5,427 nt of DNA from Polaromonas sp. (GTDB lineage: Bacteria > Pseudomonadota > Gammaproteobacteria > Burkholderiales > Burkholderiaceae_C), in NCBI GenBank assembly GCA_025362825.1, contig JANYFF010000052.1:1-5427 (forward strand). The letters run 5' to 3'. Position 1 is the stretch's first letter; the number at the start of each line of letters is the position of its first letter. Of this stretch, positions 1 through 5,237 are shown piece by piece. Both the position numbers and the translations under genes were made by a program. Under the pieces are notes generated by a model. The model saw nothing but the letters and a program-made list of their open reading frames with translations. It made no database searches and was not told where the DNA came from.

Positions 1-435
1 AACCTGCGGCTGGCATGGGAGATCCGGCCATCCAGCAGGACCTTCGAGGACGCAGTCGCCGACGTGTATGCACGCTTCCCCCGGCTGAACGAGCGCCGCA
101 CCCAGAGGGCGGGTAACCTCTCCGGTGGGGAGCAGCAGATGCTGTCGGTCGCGCGGGCGATCATCAATCGGCCGCAGTTGCTGCTGCTCGATGAGCCCTC
201 CATGGGTCTATCCCCGCTCTTCACCTCGGAGGTCTTCCGGGCACTGCGCGAGCTTCGCGATGCCGGAGTGTCCATCCTGCTGGTGGAGCAGAACGTCAGC
301 CGCGCACTCGGGCTGGCGCACCGCGCCATGGTGCTGGCGCACGGTGAGTTCACCCTTGAAGGCCCCGCCAGCGAACTGGCGAACGACCCGCGCGTGATGG
401 CAAGCTACCTGGGACATGGCGATGCCAGCCCGTGA
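1..435 (+). CDS. livF: LivF-type branched-chain amino acid ABC transporter ATP-binding protein (3' part)
   Basis: This is the last 144 residues of an ABC ATPase that is open at the window's left edge, so the Walker A part lies upstream. The ABC signature LSGGEQQ is at visible residues 40-46 and Walker B LLLLDEP at 60-66, followed by the D-loop region SMGLSP. The switch region reads LLVEQN, with Gln where most ABC ATPases have His; this is normal for LivF and separates it from LivG. LivF works at the cytoplasmic face of the inner membrane, hydrolysing ATP with LivG to drive import through LivH/LivM of ligand delivered by a periplasmic binding protein. A matching binding protein gene lies three genes downstream, which supports a Liv-type operon. 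The true substrate may be another small carboxylate or amide, as HAAT-family systems are diverse. The 3' end overlaps the next gene by 20 bp, so translation is probably coupled. Confidence 0.93.
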   Translation, partial: NLRLAWEIRPSSRTFEDAVADVYARFPRLNERRTQRAGNLSGGEQQMLSVARAIINRPQLLLLDEPSMGLSPLFTSEVFRALRELRDAGVSILLVEQNVSRALGLAHRAMVLAHGEFTLEGPASELANDPRVMASYLGHGDASP

Positions 436-1243
436 GCCGAACCAGCCGACACTGTTCGACCTTGAGGGTCGGCGCTTCGTGGTCACTGGCGCGGCCAGTG
501 GCATCGGACGCGCCATGGCCGGTGCCTTGCTCGGCCAGGGCGCGCAAGTGTTGCTGGTGGACCGCGATGCGCAGGCGCTGCAAGCCGTCCTGGCCGGCGC
601 GCATGCCGGCCGGGTACACATTGGGGTGTGCGACATCAACCACACCGCCGCCTTTCAGCAACTCGTTGACGGCTTCGGTGCGGTGGACGGCCTTTTCGCC
701 AACGCCGGCATCAGCGGCGGGCCGGGTTTCGGCACCGAAGCGGGTCGCGAACTCGGCACACTCAGCCAGCAGTCGATGGCGCAGTGGCACCAGATCATGG
801 AAGTCAACCTCTGCGGCACCGCCACCTGCATGCAAGCCGTGCTGCCCGCCATGAAGCGGCGGCGGCACGGGCGCATCGTGGTCACCGCGTCCGTGGCGGG
901 CGTGCAGGCCGAGCCCTTCGTGTCTTACGCCTACGCTCTGGCCAAGGCTGCGGTGGTGCGGCTGGTCCAGCAGTCTGCCCTCGAACTCGGGCCGCACGGC
1001 ATCACCGTTAACGCCATCGCGCCTGGCTTCATCAAGACCGGCATCGCCAACGGTCGTCTGCACGACACCGACGTGGCTGGGCTGCTCGTGCCGCGCATTC
1101 CCGTGGGCCGGCTCGGCGAGGCCGACGACCTGGCGGGCCTGGCGGTTCTCTTCGCATCCCGCGCCAGCGCCTACATCACCGGCGCCGTCATTCCTGTGGA
1201 CGGCGGTTATCTCTTGAACCAAAAGGAACCCATCGCGTGCTGA
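416..1243 (+). CDS. Short-chain dehydrogenase/reductase (classical SDR), first of two
   Basis: A complete 275-residue classical SDR, predicted to be a cytosolic NAD(P)(H)-dependent oxidoreductase. The nucleotide-binding TGAASGIG is at residues 24-31. Asp49 ends the second Rossmann strand (LLVDR), which in this family favours NAD(H) over NADP(H). The structural NAG motif is at 96-98, preceded by Ala instead of the usual Asn. The catalytic set is Asn131, Ser159, Tyr173 and Lys177 (YALAK), then APGFIKTG and a C-terminal VDGGY typical of FabG-like SDRs. The Ser-Tyr spacing is 14 rather than the usual 13, so the active-site loop has one extra residue. ATG 416 lies inside livF; an in-frame ATG at 422 is an alternative and no strong ribosome binding site separates them, consistent with coupling to livF. 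The substrate is unknown; position in a transporter operon suggests it acts on the imported compound or its product. Confidence 0.9.
   Translation: MAMPAREPNQPTLFDLEGRRFVVTGAASGIGRAMAGALLGQGAQVLLVDRDAQALQAVLAGAHAGRVHIGVCDINHTAAFQQLVDGFGAVDGLFANAGISGGPGFGTEAGRELGTLSQQSMAQWHQIMEVNLCGTATCMQAVLPAMKRRRHGRIVVTASVAGVQAEPFVSYAYALAKAAVVRLVQQSALELGPHGITVNAIAPGFIKTGIANGRLHDTDVAGLLVPRIPVGRLGEADDLAGLAVLFASRASAYITGAVIPVDGGYLLNQKEPIAC
1223..1227 (+). promoter_or_regulatory. Ribosome binding site for the second SDR
   Basis: AAGGA lies 9 bases before a GTG codon at 1237. It sits inside the last codons of the first SDR and supports the GTG start over later codons. Confidence 0.65.
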
Positions 1244-2082
1244 AAGACCAACTCAAAGGCAGGAATGCCATCGTCACCGGCGCCGCGTCCGGCATTGGCG
1301 CCGCGACCGCCCTGCGCCTGGCTCAACTGGGGATGAACGTCGTGCTCGCCGACATCAAGCCCGCGCCGCTGAACACTTACTGCAGGCAATTGCAGAGCCA
1401 GGGGCTGAGCGTCGATGCCATCGCCACCGACGTGTCCGACCCCGACGCTATCGCCGCCATGGCCGACTTCGCGGAACAGCGCTTCGGCGACATCCACCTT
1501 GCGTTTAACAATGCCGGCATTGCCATGCACGGCACGCCCATGCACCAGATGTCGCTCGACGACTGGCAATGGGTGATCGACGTCAACATCCGCAGCATTG
1601 CCTACAGCGTCCACCACATACTGCCCCGCATGCTGAAGCACGGCCAGCCGGGCTATTTCATCAACACCGCATCCATCGGCGGCCTGCAGGTCAATCCCAA
1701 CTGGCTCACTGGTGCGTACTCGATGACCAAGTACGCCGTGGTCGCCATGAGCGAAGGCCTCGCGCAAGAAAATAGGGACAGCGCCATCGAGGTGATGGTG
1801 CTCTGCCCCTCGGCTGTCGCCACCGGGCTGGGCGACGGCGCAAGCCGCCCCGAACGTTTCGGTGGCGCCACCGAGCGCCCTGAGCAGAGCTTCCTCGCCG
1901 ACACCATCAAGCAGCATGGTGCCAGCCCCGATCTGGTGGCTCAGCGCGTCCTGAGCGCCATGGAGAACCACGAGTTTTTCATCTTCACCGACAGCAGCGC
2001 GCGGACCGTTATCGAAGCCCGCCACCAGCGCATCCAGCAGGGCTTCGACCGCACTGAAGCGTTCCTGCAGCAAGTCCGTTGA
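1237..2082 (+). CDS. Short-chain dehydrogenase/reductase, second of two
   Basis: A complete 281-residue SDR starting at GTG 1237, which overlaps the stop of the first SDR by 7 bp. Motifs are TGAASGIG at residues 14-21, Asp39 at the end of strand 2 (LADIK; NAD preference by family rule), Asp65 in TDV, NNAG at 91-94, catalytic Asn117, Ser146, Tyr161 and Lys165 (YSMTK). The Ser-Tyr spacing is 15, two longer than the usual 13. The post-catalytic segment is CPSAVATGL, with Ser where SDRs normally have the Gly of a PG motif. The C-terminal third (about 200-281) is charged and lacks the VDGG ending of the first SDR, so this is a different subfamily and not a recent duplicate. It probably oxidises an alcohol or reduces a carbonyl in the same pathway as its neighbour. 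The cognate substrate cannot be read from sequence. Confidence 0.9.
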   Translation: MLKDQLKGRNAIVTGAASGIGAATALRLAQLGMNVVLADIKPAPLNTYCRQLQSQGLSVDAIATDVSDPDAIAAMADFAEQRFGDIHLAFNNAGIAMHGTPMHQMSLDDWQWVIDVNIRSIAYSVHHILPRMLKHGQPGYFINTASIGGLQVNPNWLTGAYSMTKYAVVAMSEGLAQENRDSAIEVMVLCPSAVATGLGDGASRPERFGGATERPEQSFLADTIKQHGASPDLVAQRVLSAMENHEFFIFTDSSARTVIEARHQRIQQGFDRTEAFLQQVR

Positions 2083-2120
2083 CCGTCACCATCGCTCACC
2101 ACTCATTCGTTCATCACAAC

Positions 2121-2125
2121 AGGAG
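2121..2125 (+). promoter_or_regulatory. Ribosome binding site for the substrate-binding protein
   Basis: AGGAG ends 7 bases before ATG 2133. It decides the start: the reading frame is open upstream to a TTG at 2079, but that would put 18 extra residues ahead of a well-formed signal peptide. Confidence 0.8.
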
Positions 2126-2132
2126 ACTCACC

Positions 2133-3344
2133 ATGCATCGCAAACCATCCCCATCCCGCCGTGTCCTGCTGGCAGCCCTGCTCGGCGCAGCCGCTGTGGT
2201 CGGAACTTCTCTGCCCGCCCATGCGCAGGGCAAGCCGCCTATCAAGGTCGGACTCATCACGCCGCTGACCGGTCCGCTCGGCAGCTATGGCAAGTCGCAG
2301 GAGATGATGGTCAAGCTCGCCGTCGAGGACGTGAACGCCGCCGGAGGAATCAACGGCAGCAAGCTTCAGGTCGACATCGGCGACTCGCAGACCGACCCGG
2401 GCCAGGCCGTGCTGCTGTTCCGCAAGTATTTCAACGACGGCTACTTTGGGGTGGTTGGCCCCATGACTGGCACGCAGTGGGAAACGGTCAGCCCGCTGGC
2501 CAATCAACTCAACATGCCGGCCGTCAGCGTCAACGCCATCAAGCCAGGCATCACCATTCGGCCCTGGACCATCCGCCTGATGCCACCAGACGACACCCTC
2601 ATGCCTGAAGGCGTGAAAGCCTTCCTGGCCACCAACCCCAAGGTGAAGAAGGTCGTGATCACCGCCGACGTGCGCGAAGCCTCCAGCAAGGCCAGCGCCG
2701 ACATGTACGCCGTGCTGGCCAAACAGTTCGGCCTGGAAGTGCTGGAGACCGTCGAGTTCTCGTCGCGGGCAACTGACATGTCGGCCATCGCCGTCCAGAT
2801 CAAGGCCCGCAATCCCGATGCCGTGTTCGCCTCCGCCTTTCCTGCCCAGGCCATGCTACTCGCCAAGGACCTGGCGGTGCAGGGCGTGAAGGTTCCGGTG
2901 CTGAACACCAGCATCCTCTGGACCGGCCCCTTTATCAACAATGTGGGCGAAAACGGACGCAACTGGAACGTGATTGGCTTCGCGACCAACGAGGCCGGCC
3001 CCGCCGGTCAATTCGATGCAGCCATCTATGGCAACCTCACCAAGCGCGCGCATCAACGCGCGGACGCTTCCATCGGCCTACCGTTCAACGTGGCCAACTG
3101 GCCGGTGAGCTACGACGGCATCTTGTTCCTCGCCGACGCCATGCGCCGGGCCGGCATCGATGGAGCCACCGACGCCAAGAAAGCCCGCGAAGCAATTAAA
3201 AGTCAGTTCATGAGCGCCAAGTCGTTCAACGGCGCGTTCAAGTACAGCTTCCGGGATAACGGTGATGGACACATCCCCGCCGGTGTGCTGGTGGCGGACA
3301 TTGAACGCAAAGTGTGGAAGTTCACCGGGCCCCTCCCACGATAA
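2133..3344 (+). CDS. Periplasmic branched-chain amino acid-type ABC transporter substrate-binding protein
   Basis: A 403-residue type 1 periplasmic binding protein (Peripla_BP_6/Leu-binding family). The N-terminus has a basic n-region (SRR at 8-10), a hydrophobic core at 11-27 and a likely signal peptidase I site AHA/Q at 29-32. The mature protein opens with IKVGLITPLTGPLGSYG, the usual first strand and ligand loop of LivJ/LivK-like proteins. Then come DVNAAGGING, the aligned GDSQTDPGQAV, and VVGPMTG, all family landmarks. It contains no cysteine, so it lacks the disulfide of E. coli LivJ. It should capture the ligand in the periplasm and pass it to the Liv permease served by the upstream LivF. 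It follows the second SDR after 50 bp and has its own strong ribosome binding site, as expected for a component needed in excess. The ligand is not predictable here. The adjacent SDRs hint at something other than plain leucine. Confidence 0.92.
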   Translation: MHRKPSPSRRVLLAALLGAAAVVGTSLPAHAQGKPPIKVGLITPLTGPLGSYGKSQEMMVKLAVEDVNAAGGINGSKLQVDIGDSQTDPGQAVLLFRKYFNDGYFGVVGPMTGTQWETVSPLANQLNMPAVSVNAIKPGITIRPWTIRLMPPDDTLMPEGVKAFLATNPKVKKVVITADVREASSKASADMYAVLAKQFGLEVLETVEFSSRATDMSAIAVQIKARNPDAVFASAFPAQAMLLAKDLAVQGVKVPVLNTSILWTGPFINNVGENGRNWNVIGFATNEAGPAGQFDAAIYGNLTKRAHQRADASIGLPFNVANWPVSYDGILFLADAMRRAGIDGATDAKKAREAIKSQFMSAKSFNGAFKYSFRDNGDGHIPAGVLVADIERKVWKFTGPLPR

Positions 3345-3360
3345 AGTGAAGCCATTGTGA

Positions 3361-3386
3361 AGATTCACTCTGGAGTGAATTTATTT
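3361..3386 (+). terminator. Candidate weak terminator or operator dyad after the Liv/SDR operon
   Basis: ATTCACTC (3363-3370) and GAGTGAAT (3373-3380) form a perfect 8-bp inverted repeat around TG. In RNA it can extend by a G-U and an A-U pair, followed by TTATTT on the plus strand. It lies 17 bp after the stop of the binding-protein gene. The stem is not GC-rich and the T run is broken, so an inefficient terminator, an mRNA 3'-end stabiliser or a protein-binding dyad are all possible. Confidence 0.4.
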
Positions 3387-3402
3387 GAATGACGGAGTTC
3401 CA

Positions 3403-3421
3403 ATGGTTTAATGTGAACCAT
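3403..3421. repeat. Short inverted repeat
   Basis: ATGGTT (3403-3408) and AACCAT (3416-3421) are perfect inverted arms. With a G-U and an A-T pair inside, the stem reaches 8 bp around a 3-base loop. No T run follows. Together with the preceding dyad, it is the only structure I see in the 94 bp between the operon and the first mobile-element remnant. Confidence 0.4.
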
Positions 3422-3438
3422 AGTTCAAGTGCAAGCGC

Positions 3439-3455
3439 GTAAGCAACCAGTCACC
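3439..3455 (-). repeat. Candidate IS66-family terminal inverted repeat (tnpC-side end)
   Basis: GTAAGCAACCAGTCACC resembles the GTAAGC-type ends of IS66-family elements and lies about 40 bp beyond the tnpC-like stop codon at 3495-3497. The opposite IS66 end is absent because the IS3 element abuts the start of tnpA, so the pair cannot be compared within the window. Confidence 0.5.
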
Positions 3456-3494
3456 ACAGGTTGACGCAGTCAGCGTGTTAATCCTGAACGGCCG

Positions 3495-3658
3495 TTAAGA
3501 GTTAAGCGGCTGCCATTGATGGAGCAGTAGTTTGATGATCTGATGGTTTTTCTGCGTGGGCAGACGCTGCAGTACATCCTTGAGATAAGCATAGGGTCAA
3601 GCTCGTTGAGTCTGGCGCTTTGAATCAGACACATGACCGCAGCCGCACGCAGCCGGCG
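3495..3658 (-). pseudogene. tnpC: IS66-family transposase TnpC, C-terminal tail, frameshifted
   Basis: On the minus strand this encodes the end of an IS66-type transposase (IS66 C-terminal domain). From 3658 the frame reads RRLRAAAVMCLIQSARLN and ELDP, then continues one frame over as YAYLKDVLQRLPTQKN, ending HQWQPLNS and a TAA stop at 3497-3495. The two halves join perfectly if one base is missing at about 3592-3595, in the codon before Tyr. Only about 53 residues of a protein normally near 500 remain, so the catalytic domain is gone. Upstream it runs directly into the tnpA remnant. Assignment rests on the strong pattern AAA-LIQSARLN-DPYAYLKDVL-RLPT. The frameshift and truncation make it non-functional. 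Confidence 0.85.
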
Positions 3659-3671
3659 GGGGTTCGTCTAC

Positions 3672-3822
3672 GCGCTATCGGTGCACCACGTTGGCGTTGA
3701 GTCGATGCAACCAGGCGATCCTCGCTACCCGGCTGACTGCACGCCTGTAGCACCTTCGCTCGCAGGTCGGTGCTATGTGAGCGTCGGGGAGCTCTCTTGA
3801 TGACGCTATCTATTGTGTCCAC
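3672..3822 (-). pseudogene. tnpA: IS66-family accessory protein TnpA, N-terminal part, frameshifted with in-frame stop
   Basis: Starting at GTG 3822 on the minus strand, the product begins MDTIDSVIKRAPRRSHS, TDLRAKVLQACSQPG, matching the opening of the IS66 TnpA helix-turn-helix protein (an IS3/IS911 OrfA-like DNA-binding domain). After QPG an apparent extra base near 3723-3727 shifts the frame. Restoring it gives IAWLHRLNANVVHR followed by TAG at 3677-3675, where the family usually has Trp (VHRW), so this is probably a TGG-to-TAG change. The remaining C-terminus, all of tnpB and most of tnpC are missing; the tnpC tail begins within about 15 bp. The start codon lies 6 bp from the IS3 terminal repeat, so the IS66 promoter end has been lost or displaced. 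Confidence 0.72.
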
Positions 3823-3827
3823 ATTGA

Positions 3828-3853
3828 TGAACTGACCCCCAGAAGCTGGACGA
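3828..3853 (-). repeat. IS3-family terminal inverted repeat (orfB-side end)
   Basis: TGAACTGACCCCC at 3828-3840, followed by AGAAGCTGGACGA, has the TGAACTG-CCCC-AAG-TGGAC look of IS150-group IS3 ends. It lies just downstream of the orfB stop (3863-3861 on the minus strand), where the right inverted repeat should be. The opposite end is missing. Confidence 0.7.
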
Positions 3854-3860
3854 TTAGTGT

Positions 3861-4172
3861 TCAGTTTTTCATGGATTGAAGGCGGAAGGCTACTGGACTC
3901 AAGTAAATAAGCCGTTGCTCGATTCGATCGACGTTGTAGTAGCGAATGTATTCTTCCAACTCGACCTTCAACTCCTCAAGACTTGCAAATTTGGCAAGGT
4001 AAAAGAACTCCGATTTCAAGGTTCCGAAAAAGCTTTCCATCGTCGTATTGTCAAGGCAGTTTCCTCGACGAGATATGCTTTGTGTAATAGATCTTTGTTG
4101 CAGATACCAGCGGTATTTGTCCAGCCTGTACTGCCAGCCTTGATCAGAATGCAAGATGGGCATGTCGCAGGG
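3861..4172 (-). pseudogene. IS3-family (IS150-like) transposase OrfB, C-terminal fragment
   Basis: This is the last 100 or so residues of an IS3-family OrfB DDE integrase-type transposase on the minus strand. It includes ILHSDQGWQY with the second catalytic Asp, ITQSISRRGNCLDN, and TMESFFGTLKSE with the catalytic Glu. The Asp and Glu are separated by exactly 35 residues, the D35E spacing of this family. It ends YIRYYNVDRI, LSPVAFRLQ. The first catalytic Asp, the OrfA helix-turn-helix and the programmed frameshift region are absent. The coding match starts at about 4164-4172, where the IS21 fragment begins, and the frame closes at an upstream TAA. An ATG at 4163 could in principle start a 100-residue peptide, but it could not transpose. 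This is the best preserved of the mobile-element pieces, with no internal stop, so it is probably a younger arrival than the IS66 relic. Confidence 0.88.
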
Positions 4173-4350
4173 CTCAAGTACACCGAGACTTTAAGTTTAT
4201 GGCTCAAGGCTAATAGCGGACGCGGCAAGCGCGACAGGCGCACCAAGGGGCAGATGTGGCAAGCGTTATGCGAGTTGGGCTACACCGGCAGCTACGGCTG
4301 CGCATTTGCCAGACTGTGGAAGATCCAGGAAGGACTGGGGCGCTGCCAAG
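4173..4350 (+). pseudogene. IS21-family transposase IstA fragment
   Basis: On the plus strand the frame reads LKYTETLSLWLKANSGRGK, RDRRTKGQMWQALCELGYTG and SYGCAFARLWKIQEG. This has the IstA order: a WLK-type helix, a basic GKRDRRT linker, then a GYTGSYGRVxAFARRWK helix-turn-helix, all upstream of the catalytic domain. The segment SYGCAFARLWK looks two residues short compared with SYGRVCAFARRWK, suggesting a 6-bp in-frame deletion. The DDE domain and istB are absent. Similarity fades near 4350 and the frame stops at 4383-4385. The frame is also open to the left into antisense DNA of the IS3 remnant; that part is not a real protein. Family assignment is from motif pattern only. Confidence 0.65.
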
Positions 4351-4496
4351 GGGGCAGGTCAGGGAGGCTGGTCAAAATGCTGTGAAGTTGTTAACGACTT
4401 TAACTTGGCGCGTTGTCATTGGCAACGTCACTAACCCGCATGAATAATAGATGCCACTTTACGACTTTAATTATTTAGAATACATGTTTCGACGAT
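4351..4496. other. Unassigned AT-richer spacer between IS21 and IS630 remnants
   Basis: I recognise no gene here. The stretch is clearly more AT-rich than the operon on the left. It contains a perfect 10-bp direct repeat, ACGACTTTAA, at 4394-4403 and 4461-4470, and a small dyad with CGTTG and CAACG arms at about 4410-4426. It may be the flank of a lost element or residual ancestral intergenic DNA. Confidence 0.4.
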
Positions 4497-4651
4497 GTAC
4501 TCGGCCAGCGCGCTGCCACAAAGCTCTTGCGCAGGGTGCAGTTTCGCTACACGCCCAAACACGCGTTTGGCTGAACATGGCGGGAATTGAGATCGGCATC
4601 CCTAGCCGTCAGTGCCTGTATCTACACATTGCTAGTCCTGAACAGAGCCTG
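4497..4651 (+). pseudogene. IS630-family transposase, C-terminal catalytic fragment, frameshifted
   Basis: The plus strand first reads QRAATKLLRRVQFRYTPKH (frame from 4497), then one frame over WLNMAGIEIGIPSRQCL and HIASPEQSL (frame from 4568). IS630-family transposases have YTPKHxSWLNMAEIEIGVLxxQCL here, so the two halves join if one base is missing at about 4566-4567, in the codon just before Trp. The Glu of NMAE, equivalent to the last catalytic acid of the DDE triad (compare LNPIE in Tc1/mariner), is Gly here (GGA at 4583-4585). The element is therefore dead twice over. The N-terminal helix-turn-helix and first catalytic residues are missing. Similarity overlaps the end of the antisense helicase remnant by about 20 bp, so the junction lies at roughly 4632-4651. 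Confidence 0.75.
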
Positions 4652-5220
4652 ATGCATCCTGGACCATGCCAGTCGGAATTGGACATGCAGTGGAATTTTG
4701 CCAGTAGCCTGTCAAAGTATCCTCATTTAGTCCGGGCAAGTGCACAGCGGCGAACTCCAACCTCTTTGCGCCGTGGATGGTCATCATGCGCACGGCATCA
4801 ATGCCCGGCACCGCCGCCGGTAACTGACGCAAGTTTCGCTCATCGCCCATGCGCAACAGTCGCCGAATCCGCTCCAGAAGCCGGAATACCGGCAGCCCAG
4901 ATCCAGACGGCTGGACACGCACGAATTTCATGAACTGCTAAATGGCAATACCCTTGACTTTCGAGTTTACAGTTTGGGCCGTATTTATGTCGGCGCTCAT
5001 GCGGGTGCGGTCCAGTAGCACTGAGGCCAGCACAAGCCATGGCGGGTCATTTGCGCTGAGCCCGGAGAAGAGCACCTGTAGCCCTTCCAGAACGGCTTGG
5101 CCTTCGGTCGGAAGTCCCGAGATACCGACCATTGTTAGAAATGCTGCGGCCGTTGTCTCATTCAAATCCCCTTTAAACTGTTCTGAGAATCATCGTGTGC
5201 GGGCATGGGCCTTAACCAAA
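4632..5220 (-). pseudogene. UvrD/Rep-like superfamily 1 helicase, C-terminal remnant with in-frame stops
   Basis: One continuous minus-strand frame from about 5220 to 4632 resembles the C-terminal half of a UvrD/Rep-like ATP-dependent DNA helicase. From upstream to downstream it reads FSEQFKGDLNETTAAAFL, PPWLVLASVLLDRTRM, KGIAI-stop-QFMKFVRVQP, RNLRQLPAAVPGIDAVRMM, TIHGAKRLEFAAVHLPGLN. The hallmark is the SF1 motif TIH(G/S)AKGLEF; here the invariant Gly after Lys is Arg (AGG, fwd 4761-4763). A TAG at 4940-4938 stands where relatives probably have Trp (IWQFM), and a TGA lies at 5192-5190. Both stops are in an otherwise uninterrupted frame, so this is a relic and not two genes. Walker A and the N-terminal ATPase half are absent, as is the terminal ALSRAR region. 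How far similarity extends above 5192 is uncertain. Confidence 0.72.
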
Positions 5221-5226
5221 AACAAT

Positions 5227-5231
5227 GGGGA
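5227..5231 (+). promoter_or_regulatory. Ribosome binding site for the lipoprotein gene
   Basis: GGGGA ends 6 bases before ATG 5238 and supports that start. It lies immediately beside the helicase remnant. Confidence 0.6.
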
Positions 5232-5237
5232 ACAACA

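Larger units (their letters stand above)
3439..4651. mobile_element. Composite block of decayed insertion sequences (IS66, IS3, IS21, IS630 remnants)
   Basis: Pieces of four unrelated insertion sequence families lie end to end with no intact transposase. In order they are an internally deleted IS66 element (minus), an IS3-family 3' remnant (minus), an IS21 istA piece (plus), about 145 bp of unassigned AT-richer DNA, and an IS630 transposase piece (plus). The left limit is set by a candidate IS66 terminal repeat at 3439. The right limit is where IS630-like coding similarity fades into the helicase remnant. None of these pieces can be mobile by itself. Confidence 0.8.

Noticed and set aside
350..1222. 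Long minus-strand frame opposite the first SDR
   Set aside because: It is a GC-rich shadow of an SDR with complete catalytic motifs. The protein is low-complexity and unlike any family I know.
1207..2073. Long minus-strand frame opposite the second SDR
   Set aside because: Shadow of a well-supported SDR gene; no recognisable motifs.
2079..2132. Upstream TTG start for the binding protein
   Set aside because: It would add 18 residues ahead of a normal signal peptide and has no ribosome binding site, whereas ATG 2133 has AGGAG 7 bases away.
3876..4172. Long plus-strand reading frame leading into the IstA fragment
   Set aside because: Up to about 4172 it is antisense to a clear IS3 OrfB sequence with the D35E motif. 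Only the part after 4173 resembles a real protein.
4394..4470. ACGACTTTAA 10-bp direct repeat as a target-site duplication or att site
   Set aside because: The copies are only 67 bp apart, bound no recognisable element and may be chance in AT-rich DNA.
4451..4933. A single 160-residue plus-strand protein
   Set aside because: Its first part contains half of a frameshifted IS630 fragment and the rest is antisense to the helicase relic, so it is not one gene.
4938..4940. In-frame TAG as a recoded (suppressed) codon
   Set aside because: A second stop (TGA at 5192-5190), a lost motif Gly and missing N-terminal domains point to decay and not recoding.
5161..5190. TTCAAA with an AGAAT-like box as a promoter for the lipoprotein gene
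   Set aside because: The boxes match the consensus poorly and the spacing fit is not better than chance.
3439..5237. Search for a novel defence, toxin-antitoxin or CRISPR system in the gene-poor part
   Set aside because: The coding signal there is explained by known IS families and a helicase relic. There are no repeat-spacer arrays and no paired small genes with ribosome binding sites.
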